64,000 nucleotides of DNA from UBA695 sp042691655 (lineage in GTDB: Bacteria; Verrucomicrobiota; Verrucomicrobiia; Chthoniobacterales; Chthoniobacteraceae), in the NCBI GenBank assembly GCA_042691655.1, contig CP170506.1, positions 2,046,001 to 2,110,000 on the forward strand, given 5' to 3'. Shown piece by piece: positions 54,042-62,276 of the stretch; the first letter of the stretch is position 1, and every line of letters starts with the position of its first letter. The position numbers and the translations under genes were made by a program. The notes under the pieces were generated by a model. It saw nothing but the letters and a program-made list of their open reading frames with translations, did not search any database and was not told where the DNA came from.

Positions 54042-54198
54042 GGAAAAAAGGCAGTGGTTTCACGCAAAGCCGCAAAGGCGCAAAGAAAACAAAGGCAGGC
54101 GTTCTCCTTCTTTGCGCCTTTGCGGCTTTGCGTGAGTATATCCCCTCTTTTTTCCTGCCGCGTGCGCCCACCCCGTGCAGCGAGGCACGGGAATCCCT
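54042..54198. repeat. Dispersed repeat, copy 2 (between convergent fcl and exoD)
   Basis: Starts with AAAAAAGGCAGTGG, then a stem with arms of about 27 bases (left from TCACGCAAAGCCGCAAAG at 54060, right ending TTTGCGTGAG at 54134), followed by GTATA, CCCTC-T6, GCCGCGTG and GGGAATCC up to the exoD stop. Part order and much of the sequence equal the copy at 24782-24928; here the stem carries compensating changes (GCCGC / GCGGC) that keep pairing. Confidence 0.8.
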
Positions 54199-54799
54199 AG
54201 AAAAACCGGTGCAGCGCCTGAAACCCAGCTTTCCCGGCCCAGATCCACGCCCCGAAATAGACCCACGCCATCACCCCAAACCCATAGCCCGCCAGGATAA
54301 ATAGCCCATCGCGCTCCATCAGCCCGGCGGCGAGCAACAGGATCGACACCGTCGGCAGCGTATTCATCACCGGCACCATAATCGGCAAAAACAGAAACAA
54401 TCCGCCCGAGGCAATCGCCAGCCCAATGAGCGCCCGCATGAATGCCCCCTCATACATAGCAGCCCAGCGGACCCGGGCCACCCGCTCCATCCAGCCCACC
54501 ACCCGGATCAGCCCCCGCAGAATCTTCTCCAGCACCCGGGAGGGCAGCTCGCGCCGCAGCACACTTTGCGGCAGCCACGGCTTGCGCCCGCACGCCAGGC
54601 GCAGCCCCATTCCCATGATCGCCAGGCCAAACGGCGTCGAGAGCCCCGGCACACTCGGCACCAGAAACGGAGCCGCCAGGAGCATCGTCAGCAAAGCAAA
54701 CCCCCGGCTCTGCAAACGCGCCTCCATTTCCCCAATGCAGAGCGGGCGTAACCGGGCTTCTTCCAGGAGAATATGAAGATCTTCGGAAAGGCGGGGCAT
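54197..54799 (-). CDS. ExoD-family membrane protein
   Basis: A 200-residue protein with about four hydrophobic segments and the ExoD pattern: LRPLCIGEMEARLQSRGFALL, LAAPFLVPSVPGLSTPFGLAIMGMGLRL (quoted FLVPSVPGLSTPFGL), GRKPWLPQSVLRRELP. ExoD affects exopolysaccharide production and alkaline tolerance in rhizobia; mechanism unknown. It follows GDP-fucose genes on the opposite strand. Confidence 0.87.
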   Translation of the reverse strand: MPRLSEDLHILLEEARLRPLCIGEMEARLQSRGFALLTMLLAAPFLVPSVPGLSTPFGLAIMGMGLRLACGRKPWLPQSVLRRELPSRVLEKILRGLIRVVGWMERVARVRWAAMYEGAFMRALIGLAIASGGLFLFLPIMVPVMNTLPTVSILLLAAGLMERDGLFILAGYGFGVMAWVYFGAWIWAGKAGFQALHRFF

Positions 54800-54834
54800 G
54801 AAGGTGTATCGTAGTCGAAAAGGAGGTAAAAACA

Positions 54835-54912
54835 GTGCTCAAACGGTGCCAAGAAGGCGCTCAGCATGAAATGCCTTTTTTGCCGGGAAAAAGAAACTTT
54901 AATTTTCGTTAG
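54835..54912 (+). CDS. Possible 25-codon leader ORF
   Basis: A GTG-started frame of 25 codons (VLKRCQEGAQHEM..., ending NFNFR) stops with TAG at 54910-54912, 36 bases before the long Gre gene. It is preceded by AGGAGGT eight bases upstream, the best ribosome site in this part of the window. No homology can be judged at this size; it could be a leader peptide or chance. Confidence 0.25.
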   Translation: MLKRCQEGAQHEMPFLPGKRNFNFR

Positions 54913-54948
54913 CCAATCCCGCGCCGGTTCCCTATCTTAATAAATCCT

Positions 54949-56772
54949 ATGCAAGCAGAGATTGAAAAAGCCGTCCAAGCGGGCAAGCTCACTCCAGACA
55001 CCGCCACATCCCTAGATAAACTCCCTGAAGGGACCTACTGTCTGCATAAAAGCTGGGGCTTCGGCCGCATCGCTGAAATCAATTTCCTCCTTAACCAGGC
55101 CACCATCGACTTCAAGACCAAAAAGGGCCACACCATGCAGCTCGATTACGCTGCCGAGTCGCTGACCCCGTTGCCCGAAGACCACATCCTCGTGCGCAAA
55201 GTCACCGAAGCCGACACCGTCAAGAGCCTCGCCAAGGAAGACCCCGTCGCCCTCGTCCGCTCGATCCTCGAAAACTTCGGAGGCCGTGCCAACCAGGACC
55301 AGATTGCCCAATCCCTCTCGGGCGAAATCTTCAGCGAAGCCGAATTCAAGCGCTGGTGGGACTCGACCAAGAAGCTCCTCAAAAAAGACGGCCTCATCGC
55401 CTTCCCCACCAAGAAATCCGAGCCCATCGTGCTCCGCGAGAAACCGATCTCGCACACCGACGAACTGCTCGCCGCCTTTAACTCCGCTCGCCAGACCAAG
55501 GCCCAGATCAACGCCCTCGACCAGATCCTCAAGAGCATCGACGAATTCAAGGGCGGCAATGAACTCGCCGCCGTCGTCGCCACCGTCGAAGACGCCGCGC
55601 AAAAAACCCGCCGCCTCAACACCGCGCAGGCTGTGGAACTAATCCTGGAGCGCGACGAAATCACCTCCATCACCGGCCTGCCCAAGGGCGAAGGCTCCAT
55701 CAACCTGAACGAAATCCTCGTCGAGGAAGAGCGCCGCCTGCACGAGATCCTCAACGAAGTGCCCGCCGCCAAACAGCGCCGCGTCCTGGCCGCCTTCCCC
55801 TCCGCCTACGGCGAAGAATGGGTTGAGAAAATTCTCTCACTCATGAGCAAGAGCAGCGTGCGCGTCGTCACCGAAAGCGCCCGCATCCTCCTCGACCAGG
55901 ACAAAAGAGCCGAGTACCAGCACGAACTCGAACGCTGGCTGGGCGACCACACCATCTCCACCGAAGTCCTCACCTGGCTCTGCAAAGAGCGCGGCGGCGT
56001 CTTCTCCTCGATGGTCGATGCCCGCGTCCTCTCCGCCACCCTCTCCGCCCTGGAGCGCGACCAGTTTAACGACATCAAGCGCGGCACCAAGCTCCACGAC
56101 CTCATCCTGGAAGACCGCGAACTCATCCCCGACATGCTCGCCGGGGCCACGCCCGAAACCGTCCGCGACACCATCCGCAAAGTGATGCTCTCCGGCGTGT
56201 TCGAGGAGCTCAACAAGCGCTCCATCCTGGGCCGCATCGTCCGGATCTACCCCGAGATGGAGTCGATGATCGCAGGCGACAACCTTACCGAAAAACAAGA
56301 AGCCCTCATCGTCTCCTGGGAGAGCCTCGAAAAGCGCAAGATCGAGCTCGACGAACTCGTCAACAAGAAGATCCCCGAGAACATCAAAGAAATCTCGGTG
56401 GCCCGCTCCTACGGCGACCTTCGCGAAAACTTTGAATTCAAGGCCGCCAAGGAAATGCAGCGCGTCCTCTCCCGCCGCCGCGCGGAAATGGAGCGTGATC
56501 TTTCCATCGCCCGGGGCACCGACTTTAAGAACCCCGACATCAAGGTCGTCAACATCGGCACCAAAGTCACCATCAAGGAAGCCGACGGCACCACCGACGT
56601 CTACAGCATCCTGGGCGCCTGGGACAGCGACCCCAAGGCCGGCATCATCTCCTACAAAGCGCAGATCGCGCAGGTCCTCATCAGCCACGGCGTTGGCGAA
56701 AAGCTCAACGTCCCGACCGAGCACGGCGACCGCCTCGCGGAAATCGTCAAAATCGAAGTCGTGCGGCCCTAG
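54949..56772 (+). CDS. greA: GreA-type factor with long N-terminal extension
   Basis: A 607-residue protein. The last 160 residues are GreA-like: coiled-coil tip ARSYGDLRENFEFKAAKEMQ with the conserved Asp and Glu that act in RNA polymerase, then the FKBP-like domain (VVNIGTKVTIKEADGTTDVY, ISHGVGEKLNVPTEHGDRLAEI split here: ISHGVGEKLNVPT). Residues 1-440 are a helical, charged extension starting with a small SH3-like piece (YCLHKSWGFGRIAEIN). Chlamydial GreA proteins (about 715 residues) have a comparable large N-terminal region, so this is probably the housekeeping GreA of a PVC bacterium. Confidence 0.85.
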   Translation: MQAEIEKAVQAGKLTPDTATSLDKLPEGTYCLHKSWGFGRIAEINFLLNQATIDFKTKKGHTMQLDYAAESLTPLPEDHILVRKVTEADTVKSLAKEDPVALVRSILENFGGRANQDQIAQSLSGEIFSEAEFKRWWDSTKKLLKKDGLIAFPTKKSEPIVLREKPISHTDELLAAFNSARQTKAQINALDQILKSIDEFKGGNELAAVVATVEDAAQKTRRLNTAQAVELILERDEITSITGLPKGEGSINLNEILVEEERRLHEILNEVPAAKQRRVLAAFPSAYGEEWVEKILSLMSKSSVRVVTESARILLDQDKRAEYQHELERWLGDHTISTEVLTWLCKERGGVFSSMVDARVLSATLSALERDQFNDIKRGTKLHDLILEDRELIPDMLAGATPETVRDTIRKVMLSGVFEELNKRSILGRIVRIYPEMESMIAGDNLTEKQEALIVSWESLEKRKIELDELVNKKIPENIKEISVARSYGDLRENFEFKAAKEMQRVLSRRRAEMERDLSIARGTDFKNPDIKVVNIGTKVTIKEADGTTDVYSILGAWDSDPKAGIISYKAQIAQVLISHGVGEKLNVPTEHGDRLAEIVKIEVVRP

Positions 56773-56787
56773 TCACTAGAAAAGTCT

Positions 56788-56843
56788 CACGCAAAGACGC
56801 CAAGGCGCAAAGGAGTTTTCTTTTGCGCCTTTTTGCAACCCAA
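56788..56843. repeat. GCGCAAAG-type hairpin between greA and ABC-F genes
   Basis: CTCACGCAAAGACGCCAAGG opens the element (56788-56807), as in the repeat at 24799, and AAGGCGCAAAGGAG pairs with CTTTTGCGCCTT around a short loop. T5 follows the right arm, so it could terminate greA transcripts. A shortened member of the same repeat family, here between tandem genes. Confidence 0.65.
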
Positions 56844-56859
56844 AGACGTTGTTTTTTCC

Positions 56860-58803
56860 GTGCTAACTATTTCCCAGCTCAGCAAATCATTCAGCGGCCG
56901 CGTCCTCTTTGAGAACGCGTCGCTCCAGGTCAACCGCGGCGATCGCATCGGGCTCGTCGGCCCGAACGGCGCGGGAAAAACCACCCTCTTTTCGCTGATC
57001 ATGGGCGATGCGCAGGCCGATGAAGGCGCGGTATCGCTCGAACGCTCCGCCACGCTCGGCTACCTGCCGCAGGAGAGCGCCCCGGTGGACGAAGAAACCG
57101 TCGTCGAACTCGCCTGCGCCGTCACGCCCGCCATGGCAAGCGCCCAGCGCATCCTGCGAACCGCAGCGGAGGATTCTCCCGAATACCACGAAGCGTTGCG
57201 CGTATTCGACGAAGCCGACGGCTGGCGCCTCGAGCCGAAGGCCAAGCGCATCCTGGCGGGCCTCGCCTTCCGCACCTCCGACTTCGAGCGCCCGGCCCGG
57301 ACGCTCAGCGGCGGCTGGGTCATGCGCGCCCACCTCGCCCGACTCCTCGTCATGGAGCCCGACCTGCTCCTCCTCGACGAACCGACCAACCACCTTGACC
57401 TGGAATCCCTCGGCTGGTTCCAGCAATACCTCGCCTCCTACCCGGGCGCGATTTTGATGATCTCGCACGACCGCGAATTCCTCAACGCCCTCGTCGGCTC
57501 CATCGTCGAGATCGCGCAAAAGCGCCTCCACCGTTTCCGGGGTAACTGGGACAGCTACGTGGCCGAAAAAGCCGCCCGCGACGCCCAGCAGCTCTCCGCC
57601 TACAAAAACCAGCAAAAGGAAATCGCCGCGCTCCAGGACTTCTACAACCGCTTCCACGCCAAGGCCACCAAAGCCACCCAGGCGCAGAGCAAACTCAAGC
57701 AGATTGAGCGGATGGAGAAAATCGAGGCCCCCGCCTCCGCGCAAAAAACCGTCCACTTCCACTTTCCCCAGCCGCCCCGCAGCGGCCAGCGCGTTGCCAC
57801 CCTGACTCACATCGACCACACCTACGGCGACCTGTGCGTCTACCGCGGCCTCGATTTCCAGGCCGAGCGCGGCCAGCGCACCGTCCTCGTCGGCCCCAAC
57901 GGCGCGGGCAAATCGACCCTCATCAAACTGCTCGCGGGCGTGCTCCCCGTCCAGAGCGGCACGCGCGAGCTGGGCCACAACGTCAAAGTCGGCTATTTTT
58001 CCCAGTACCGCGTCGAGATGCTCAACCCCAAGCACACCGTGCTCCAGAGCGTCCAGGACATGGACAAGCCCCCCTCCGAACAAGAGTCCCGCACCGTGCT
58101 CGGCTCCTTCCTCTTCCAGGGCGACGACGTCTTCAAGCCCGTTTCCGTCCTGAGCGGCGGTGAAAAAACGCGCCTCGCCCTCGTGCGCCTGCTGCTCGAC
58201 CCGCCCAACCTCATGCTGATGGACGAACCGACCACGCACTTGGACGTTGGCTCGATTGACGCCCTCATCAACGCGCTCAAGCAGTACGAAGGAACGCTGC
58301 TGTTCATCAGCCACGACGTCCACTTCATCCGCTCCATCGCCACCTCCGTCCTGCACATCAGCGCGGGGAAACCGGCGTTTTACCCGGGCGATTACCAATA
58401 CTTCCTAGACAAGACCCGGGCCGAATCCGCACGCGCAGCACTCGTCTCCGGGGAAAAACTCCACAACTCCCAGCCCAGCGCAACCCAATCCGCGCCCGCC
58501 GCCAACGCCTCCGCAGCCCCGATGGGCATGCGCGAACAGCGCGAAAAGCGCCGCGCCGAAGCCGACGCCCGCAAAGCCGCCTCCGCGCTCCGGCGTGAAG
58601 AGGAAAAGCGCGTCCAGGCGCTCGAAGCGAAAATCCTCAGCCTCGAATGCCGCCAAAAGGAGCTCACCGCCGAGCTGGAAAAGCCGGAGTCCTACGCCGC
58701 CGGAGGCAACGCCATGGAGCTTAACCGTCAACTGATGGCCGTCACCGAGGACCTCGAACGCGCCAACGCCGCCTGGGAAAAAGCGGCGGAAAAGCTGGCC
58801 TGA
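56860..58803 (+). CDS. ABC-F family ATP-binding protein
   Basis: About 647 residues from a GTG at 56860 (LTISQLSKSFSGRVLFENA). Two ABC domains: Walker A GPNGAGKTTLFS with signature LSGGWVMRAHLARLL and DEPTNHLDLES, then GPNGAGKSTLIK with LSGGEKTRLALVRLLL and DEPTTHLDVGS. The linker between them and the lack of membrane helices define ABC-F; the C-terminal 120 residues are a coiled coil as in Uup/YdiF. ABC-F proteins act on ribosomes in the cytoplasm. Exact subgroup not assigned. Confidence 0.93.
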   Translation: MLTISQLSKSFSGRVLFENASLQVNRGDRIGLVGPNGAGKTTLFSLIMGDAQADEGAVSLERSATLGYLPQESAPVDEETVVELACAVTPAMASAQRILRTAAEDSPEYHEALRVFDEADGWRLEPKAKRILAGLAFRTSDFERPARTLSGGWVMRAHLARLLVMEPDLLLLDEPTNHLDLESLGWFQQYLASYPGAILMISHDREFLNALVGSIVEIAQKRLHRFRGNWDSYVAEKAARDAQQLSAYKNQQKEIAALQDFYNRFHAKATKATQAQSKLKQIERMEKIEAPASAQKTVHFHFPQPPRSGQRVATLTHIDHTYGDLCVYRGLDFQAERGQRTVLVGPNGAGKSTLIKLLAGVLPVQSGTRELGHNVKVGYFSQYRVEMLNPKHTVLQSVQDMDKPPSEQESRTVLGSFLFQGDDVFKPVSVLSGGEKTRLALVRLLLDPPNLMLMDEPTTHLDVGSIDALINALKQYEGTLLFISHDVHFIRSIATSVLHISAGKPAFYPGDYQYFLDKTRAESARAALVSGEKLHNSQPSATQSAPAANASAAPMGMREQREKRRAEADARKAASALRREEEKRVQALEAKILSLECRQKELTAELEKPESYAAGGNAMELNRQLMAVTEDLERANAAWEKAAEKLA

Positions 58804-58942
58804 TATAATACGTCCGGCGCGGGGACTCTGCGGCGCGCCCCGAGGGCAAGAAAAAAGATTGCTTCCAAACCATCAGATTATTTACATTCCCCCCTAAGCC
58901 GCCGATCCCCTTACCCAAAACCCAAAGCGAGAAGGTGACCGT

Positions 58943-59851
58943 ATGGATAAAGAAGCCGGAGAGGATGAGAAAAAATCGGCAGCATTAAGTTCAGTGCTGG
59001 CCGCCTGCTTTTTGACCACCTTGAAAGTGATCGTAGGCGTGATGACCGGCAGCTTGGGCATTCTGGCGGAAGCCGCCCACTCCGGGCTGGATTTTGTCGC
59101 AGCCATCGTCACCTATATTGCCGTGCGCGCCTCGGGAAAACCAGCGGACCGGGATCACCCTTACGGCCATGGCAAAATTGAGAACTTTTCGGCTTTGGTT
59201 GAAACCATGCTCCTGCTGCTAACCTGCGCGTGGATCATGAGGGAAGCCGTCCATCGTTTAGCAGCGAAGTCGGTAAACGTAGACGCGTCCATCTGGGGAT
59301 TCGCCATCCTCGTCATCTCCATTGCCGTAGATGTAACCCGTTCCCGCATGCTTTACCGGGTCGCCGCCAAGCACCAAAGCCAAGCCCTCGAAGCGGATGC
59401 CCTGCACTTTAGCACGGATATCTGGAGTTCGGCGGTGGTCGTCGTGGGGTTACTTGGGGTCAAAGTTGCAAGCTGGTACCCGGGGCTCGCCTTCTTGCAA
59501 AAAGCGGATGCAGTGGCAGCCCTGCTGGTGGCCGCGATCGTCATTGGCATCAGTTTCAAGTTGGGCATGGCATCCATTCACGCCCTTATGGACGGCACGC
59601 CGGAAGGGGCGACAGAGAAAATCCAGGCTGCGGTTGAGGCCATCGAGGGCGTTTGCGACTGCCATGCCATTCGGGTACGCCGGGCGGGCCCCCGTTATTT
59701 TGTAGACATGCACGTCTCGATGGAAGGCGGCCAGACCCTGGAGTGGGCCCACGGAATCGCAGACAAAGTGGAATCTGCCGTGCAGGAAACCTTTCCCGAA
59801 GCCGATGTGACGGTCCACGCTGAGCCCAAACATTGCGTGGAAAATCCTTAG
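58943..59851 (+). CDS. Cation diffusion facilitator (CDF) transporter
   Basis: A 302-residue CDF efflux protein with about six membrane segments. Metal-site motifs: ILAEAAHSGLDFVAAI (HxxxD) and ALHFSTDIWSSAVV (HxxxD variant, with D-A-L-H), DRDHPYGHGKIE after helix 2. The C-terminal domain has the CDF dimerisation fold (VRRAGPRYFVDMHVSMEG). It exports Zn2+, Fe2+ or Mn2+ by proton antiport. GAAGGTGA lies seven bases upstream of the ATG. Stands alone, ending eight bases from the convergent ankyrin-L,D-transpeptidase gene. Confidence 0.92.
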   Translation: MDKEAGEDEKKSAALSSVLAACFLTTLKVIVGVMTGSLGILAEAAHSGLDFVAAIVTYIAVRASGKPADRDHPYGHGKIENFSALVETMLLLLTCAWIMREAVHRLAAKSVNVDASIWGFAILVISIAVDVTRSRMLYRVAAKHQSQALEADALHFSTDIWSSAVVVVGLLGVKVASWYPGLAFLQKADAVAALLVAAIVIGISFKLGMASIHALMDGTPEGATEKIQAAVEAIEGVCDCHAIRVRRAGPRYFVDMHVSMEGGQTLEWAHGIADKVESAVQETFPEADVTVHAEPKHCVENP

Positions 59852-59859
59852 CCGCTTTC

Positions 59860-61266
59860 TCACTGCGAAATCGTCACGAGCGTGCCGACTTCCACTTCGC
59901 GAAACAGCTTCATAGCCGAATCATACGGCAGCCGGATGCACCCGTGCGAAGCCGGATAGCCCGGTACCACTCCGGCGTGCATTCCGAAATCGCGGCAGCT
60001 CATCCGCATGAAATACGGCATGTACGCGCCGTGGTAAATGGACGACACCCGCAGCTTATCCTTGTCCGTCACCACAAAGCGCCCTGTCGGCGTCGAATAG
60101 CCCGGTTTGCCGGTCGAAACCGATGTCACCAGCGCCACCTGGCCCTCCTTGTAGAACACCGCCCGCTGGCGATTGATCGAGATATCCACCCACATCTTCT
60201 GATCCTCCTGGCGTGGGCTTTTACCGAGTAAGACTTGCAGCATTTCCGGGGAAGCGTCATAGCGCGAGGCGAAATCCATCGCCGTCATCCGGCAGCGCCC
60301 CGTGTGCGCCGAACGCCGCGCTCCGCAGGAGAGCAGCGCCTGCACGCAATCGAGCCGCCCCTGCGCCGCCGCCACCATCAGCACCGTGAAGCCCGAGTCC
60401 GATTCCAGGTATCCGCGAAAGCTCCGGTTTTTGATCCACTGCGCAAAAGACTTATCCACCGGGCTTTCCAGCGGCGTATTCGGGTCCGCCCCGCACTCCA
60501 GCAGGAGAAAGAACTGATCCTCCGTCCCCCACACCAGCGTGTAGGCCAGGAGCGGCTGGCGCGAATCCTCCAGCGTCGGCGGCTCTCCGTGGGCCGCCAG
60601 CAGCGAGCGGATCATCGGCTTATTCTTCGTCCGGATCGCCGCGTAAAGCGCCTCCCGCGTGGCCGGGCACCAGGAGCGCGGCGTGCGAGCCCACAAGAGC
60701 GGCTCGATCACCGCAAGGTTCCACGTCTCCAGCCCATACGTCAGCGGCGTCCCGCCATCGCAGCCCACCATATCCGGATCGGCCCCGTGTCCGAGCAGCC
60801 ACTCCACCACCGGAACCGCCTGGGCCCGAATGGCATAAAAGAGCGCCGTGTGGGCCTGCCCGTCCATCTGGTTCACATCGGCCCCCTGCCCGAGGAGCCC
60901 CTCCAGGCGCGGGATATCCGCCCGCCCCGCAGCCAGCATAAAGAGCGTCCGGCCCGCGTTATCGCAAGTCCACGGATCGGGCGTCTGCACACTCGTGCGC
61001 ACTGGCTCGGATTTGGGCGGCGGAATCGGCAGCCGGATTTCGTTGCGGTCGGGCACCGGCGTCGGCGTCGCCTCCCGGGAATCCGGCTGGGGCGCAACCC
61101 CAGGACCGGCAGATGGGGACGCAAGCGGCTGCTGTTTCTCGCCAACTGGCGGAAGCGGAACGGGATTGATGAGCGCATTGGCCAGCGCGCTAACCAGCAA
61201 CGCCAGCCCTCCCCCGATCACGGCCCCCACCAGCCACTCTACAAGTCGATTTGCCCACGTCCGCAC
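59860..61266 (-). CDS. L,D-transpeptidase with ankyrin repeats
   Basis: About 468 residues from the GTG at 61266 (RTWANRLVEWLVGAVIGGG); TTG at 61290 is possible, and the longer frame to 61704 runs antisense through ispE. One N-terminal membrane helix (about 9-33), a Pro-rich linker, then several ankyrin-type repeats: DNAGRTLFMLAAGRADIPRL, HTALFYAIRAQAVPVVEWLL, GADPNTPLE, FTVLMVAAAQGRLDCVQALL. The C-terminal 115 residues are a YkuD domain with HAGVVPGYPASHGCIRLP. The enzyme part should face the periplasm, placing the ankyrin repeats there too. Confidence 0.85.
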   Translation of the reverse strand: MRTWANRLVEWLVGAVIGGGLALLVSALANALINPVPLPPVGEKQQPLASPSAGPGVAPQPDSREATPTPVPDRNEIRLPIPPPKSEPVRTSVQTPDPWTCDNAGRTLFMLAAGRADIPRLEGLLGQGADVNQMDGQAHTALFYAIRAQAVPVVEWLLGHGADPDMVGCDGGTPLTYGLETWNLAVIEPLLWARTPRSWCPATREALYAAIRTKNKPMIRSLLAAHGEPPTLEDSRQPLLAYTLVWGTEDQFFLLLECGADPNTPLESPVDKSFAQWIKNRSFRGYLESDSGFTVLMVAAAQGRLDCVQALLSCGARRSAHTGRCRMTAMDFASRYDASPEMLQVLLGKSPRQEDQKMWVDISINRQRAVFYKEGQVALVTSVSTGKPGYSTPTGRFVVTDKDKLRVSSIYHGAYMPYFMRMSCRDFGMHAGVVPGYPASHGCIRLPYDSAMKLFREVEVGTLVTISQ

Positions 61267-61335
61267 GCCGAGGTTTCGGGACCCGAGCAAAAAATGGACG
61301 GAACCCCCGGGGCCTGCTACGCTTATGCCCCTCTC

Positions 61336-62160
61336 ATGCAACGCAAAGCACCGGCCAAAATCAACCTCTCGCTCGCCATCAAAGGCAAACGCCCCGATGG
61401 GTTCCACGAAATCGAATCGCTGATGGTCCCCCTCACCCTGGCCGATACGCTGAGCCTGGAAAAAGCCCCCGGCCTGACCTTTACGTGCAGCGACCCCTCG
61501 CTGCCGTGCGACGACTCGAACCTCGTGTTCCGGGCCGCCCGCCGATTTTTCGAAACGCTCCACACCGCCCCGTCCATCCGCATTCACCTGGAGAAAGCCA
61601 TCCCCCACGGCGCGGGCCTCGGCGGCGGCAGTTCGGATGCCGCCAACACGCTGCTGGCCCTGAACGAGCTTTTCGCCGCCCCGCTCGCGCCCGAAACGAT
61701 CCACGCCCTCGCGGCGGAACTCGGCTCAGACGTCCCGTTTTTCCTCGCCGGAGGGGCCGCGTTTTGCCGAGGCCGGGGCGAAATCGTCGAGCCGGTTGCG
61801 TTTTCGCAAAAAATCCCGCTTCTCCTGATAAAACCCGCCTTTGGCGTCCCGACCCCCTGGGCGTATAGCCGGTGGAAAGACTCCCGGGAGATCCCCGAAG
61901 TCCCCTACGGCCCACAGAGCTTCCCCTGGGGCACCCTCGTCAACGACCTGGAGCGGCCCGTGTTTGAAAAACACCTCTTCCTGCCGACTTTGAAACGCTG
62001 GCTTCTGAACCAGCCGGAAACCGCCGGGGCGCTCATGTCCGGCTCGGGGTCCACCAGCTTCGCCGTACTGCGCGAGGAAAACGGCGGTGCAGGCCTACAG
62101 ACGCGGGTAAAGGAGGAGTTCGGCGACGTCTGGACCTGCCTTTGCCAGACAGCGCATTAG
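61336..62160 (+). CDS. ispE: 4-diphosphocytidyl-2-C-methyl-D-erythritol kinase
   Basis: A 274-residue GHMP kinase from ATG 61336: start QRKAPAKINLSLAIKGKRPD, ATP motif HGAGLGGGSSDAANTL, GSDVPFFLAGGAAFCRGRGE and the C-terminal MSGSGSTSFAV. It phosphorylates CDP-methylerythritol in the MEP isoprenoid pathway. Divergent from the ankyrin-L,D-transpeptidase gene. Confidence 0.96.
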   Translation: MQRKAPAKINLSLAIKGKRPDGFHEIESLMVPLTLADTLSLEKAPGLTFTCSDPSLPCDDSNLVFRAARRFFETLHTAPSIRIHLEKAIPHGAGLGGGSSDAANTLLALNELFAAPLAPETIHALAAELGSDVPFFLAGGAAFCRGRGEIVEPVAFSQKIPLLLIKPAFGVPTPWAYSRWKDSREIPEVPYGPQSFPWGTLVNDLERPVFEKHLFLPTLKRWLLNQPETAGALMSGSGSTSFAVLREENGGAGLQTRVKEEFGDVWTCLCQTAH

Positions 62161-62223
62161 GCTACAGCCCCCTCGTTCACAATCTCCATATTGGGAACGA
62201 GGACACTCCCGCTGCTTCAGTGC

Positions 62224-62257
62224 AAAAAAAACCGGGGAGCGTTCGCACACTCCCCGG
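62224..62257 (-). terminator. Terminator of the deacetylase gene
   Basis: CCGGGGAG (62232-62239) pairs with CTCCCCGG (62250-62257); on the minus strand the stem is followed by eight T (62224-62231). It ends the deacetylase transcript and also lies after the convergent ispE, for which it lacks a T-run. Confidence 0.8.
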
Positions 62258-62276
62258 CATAAAAAAACCACTTGGT

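Noticed and set aside
60235..61335. Upstream extension of the ispE frame by 367 codons
   Set aside because: This part is antisense to the ankyrin repeats and YkuD motifs; IspE homology begins at the ATG at 61336.
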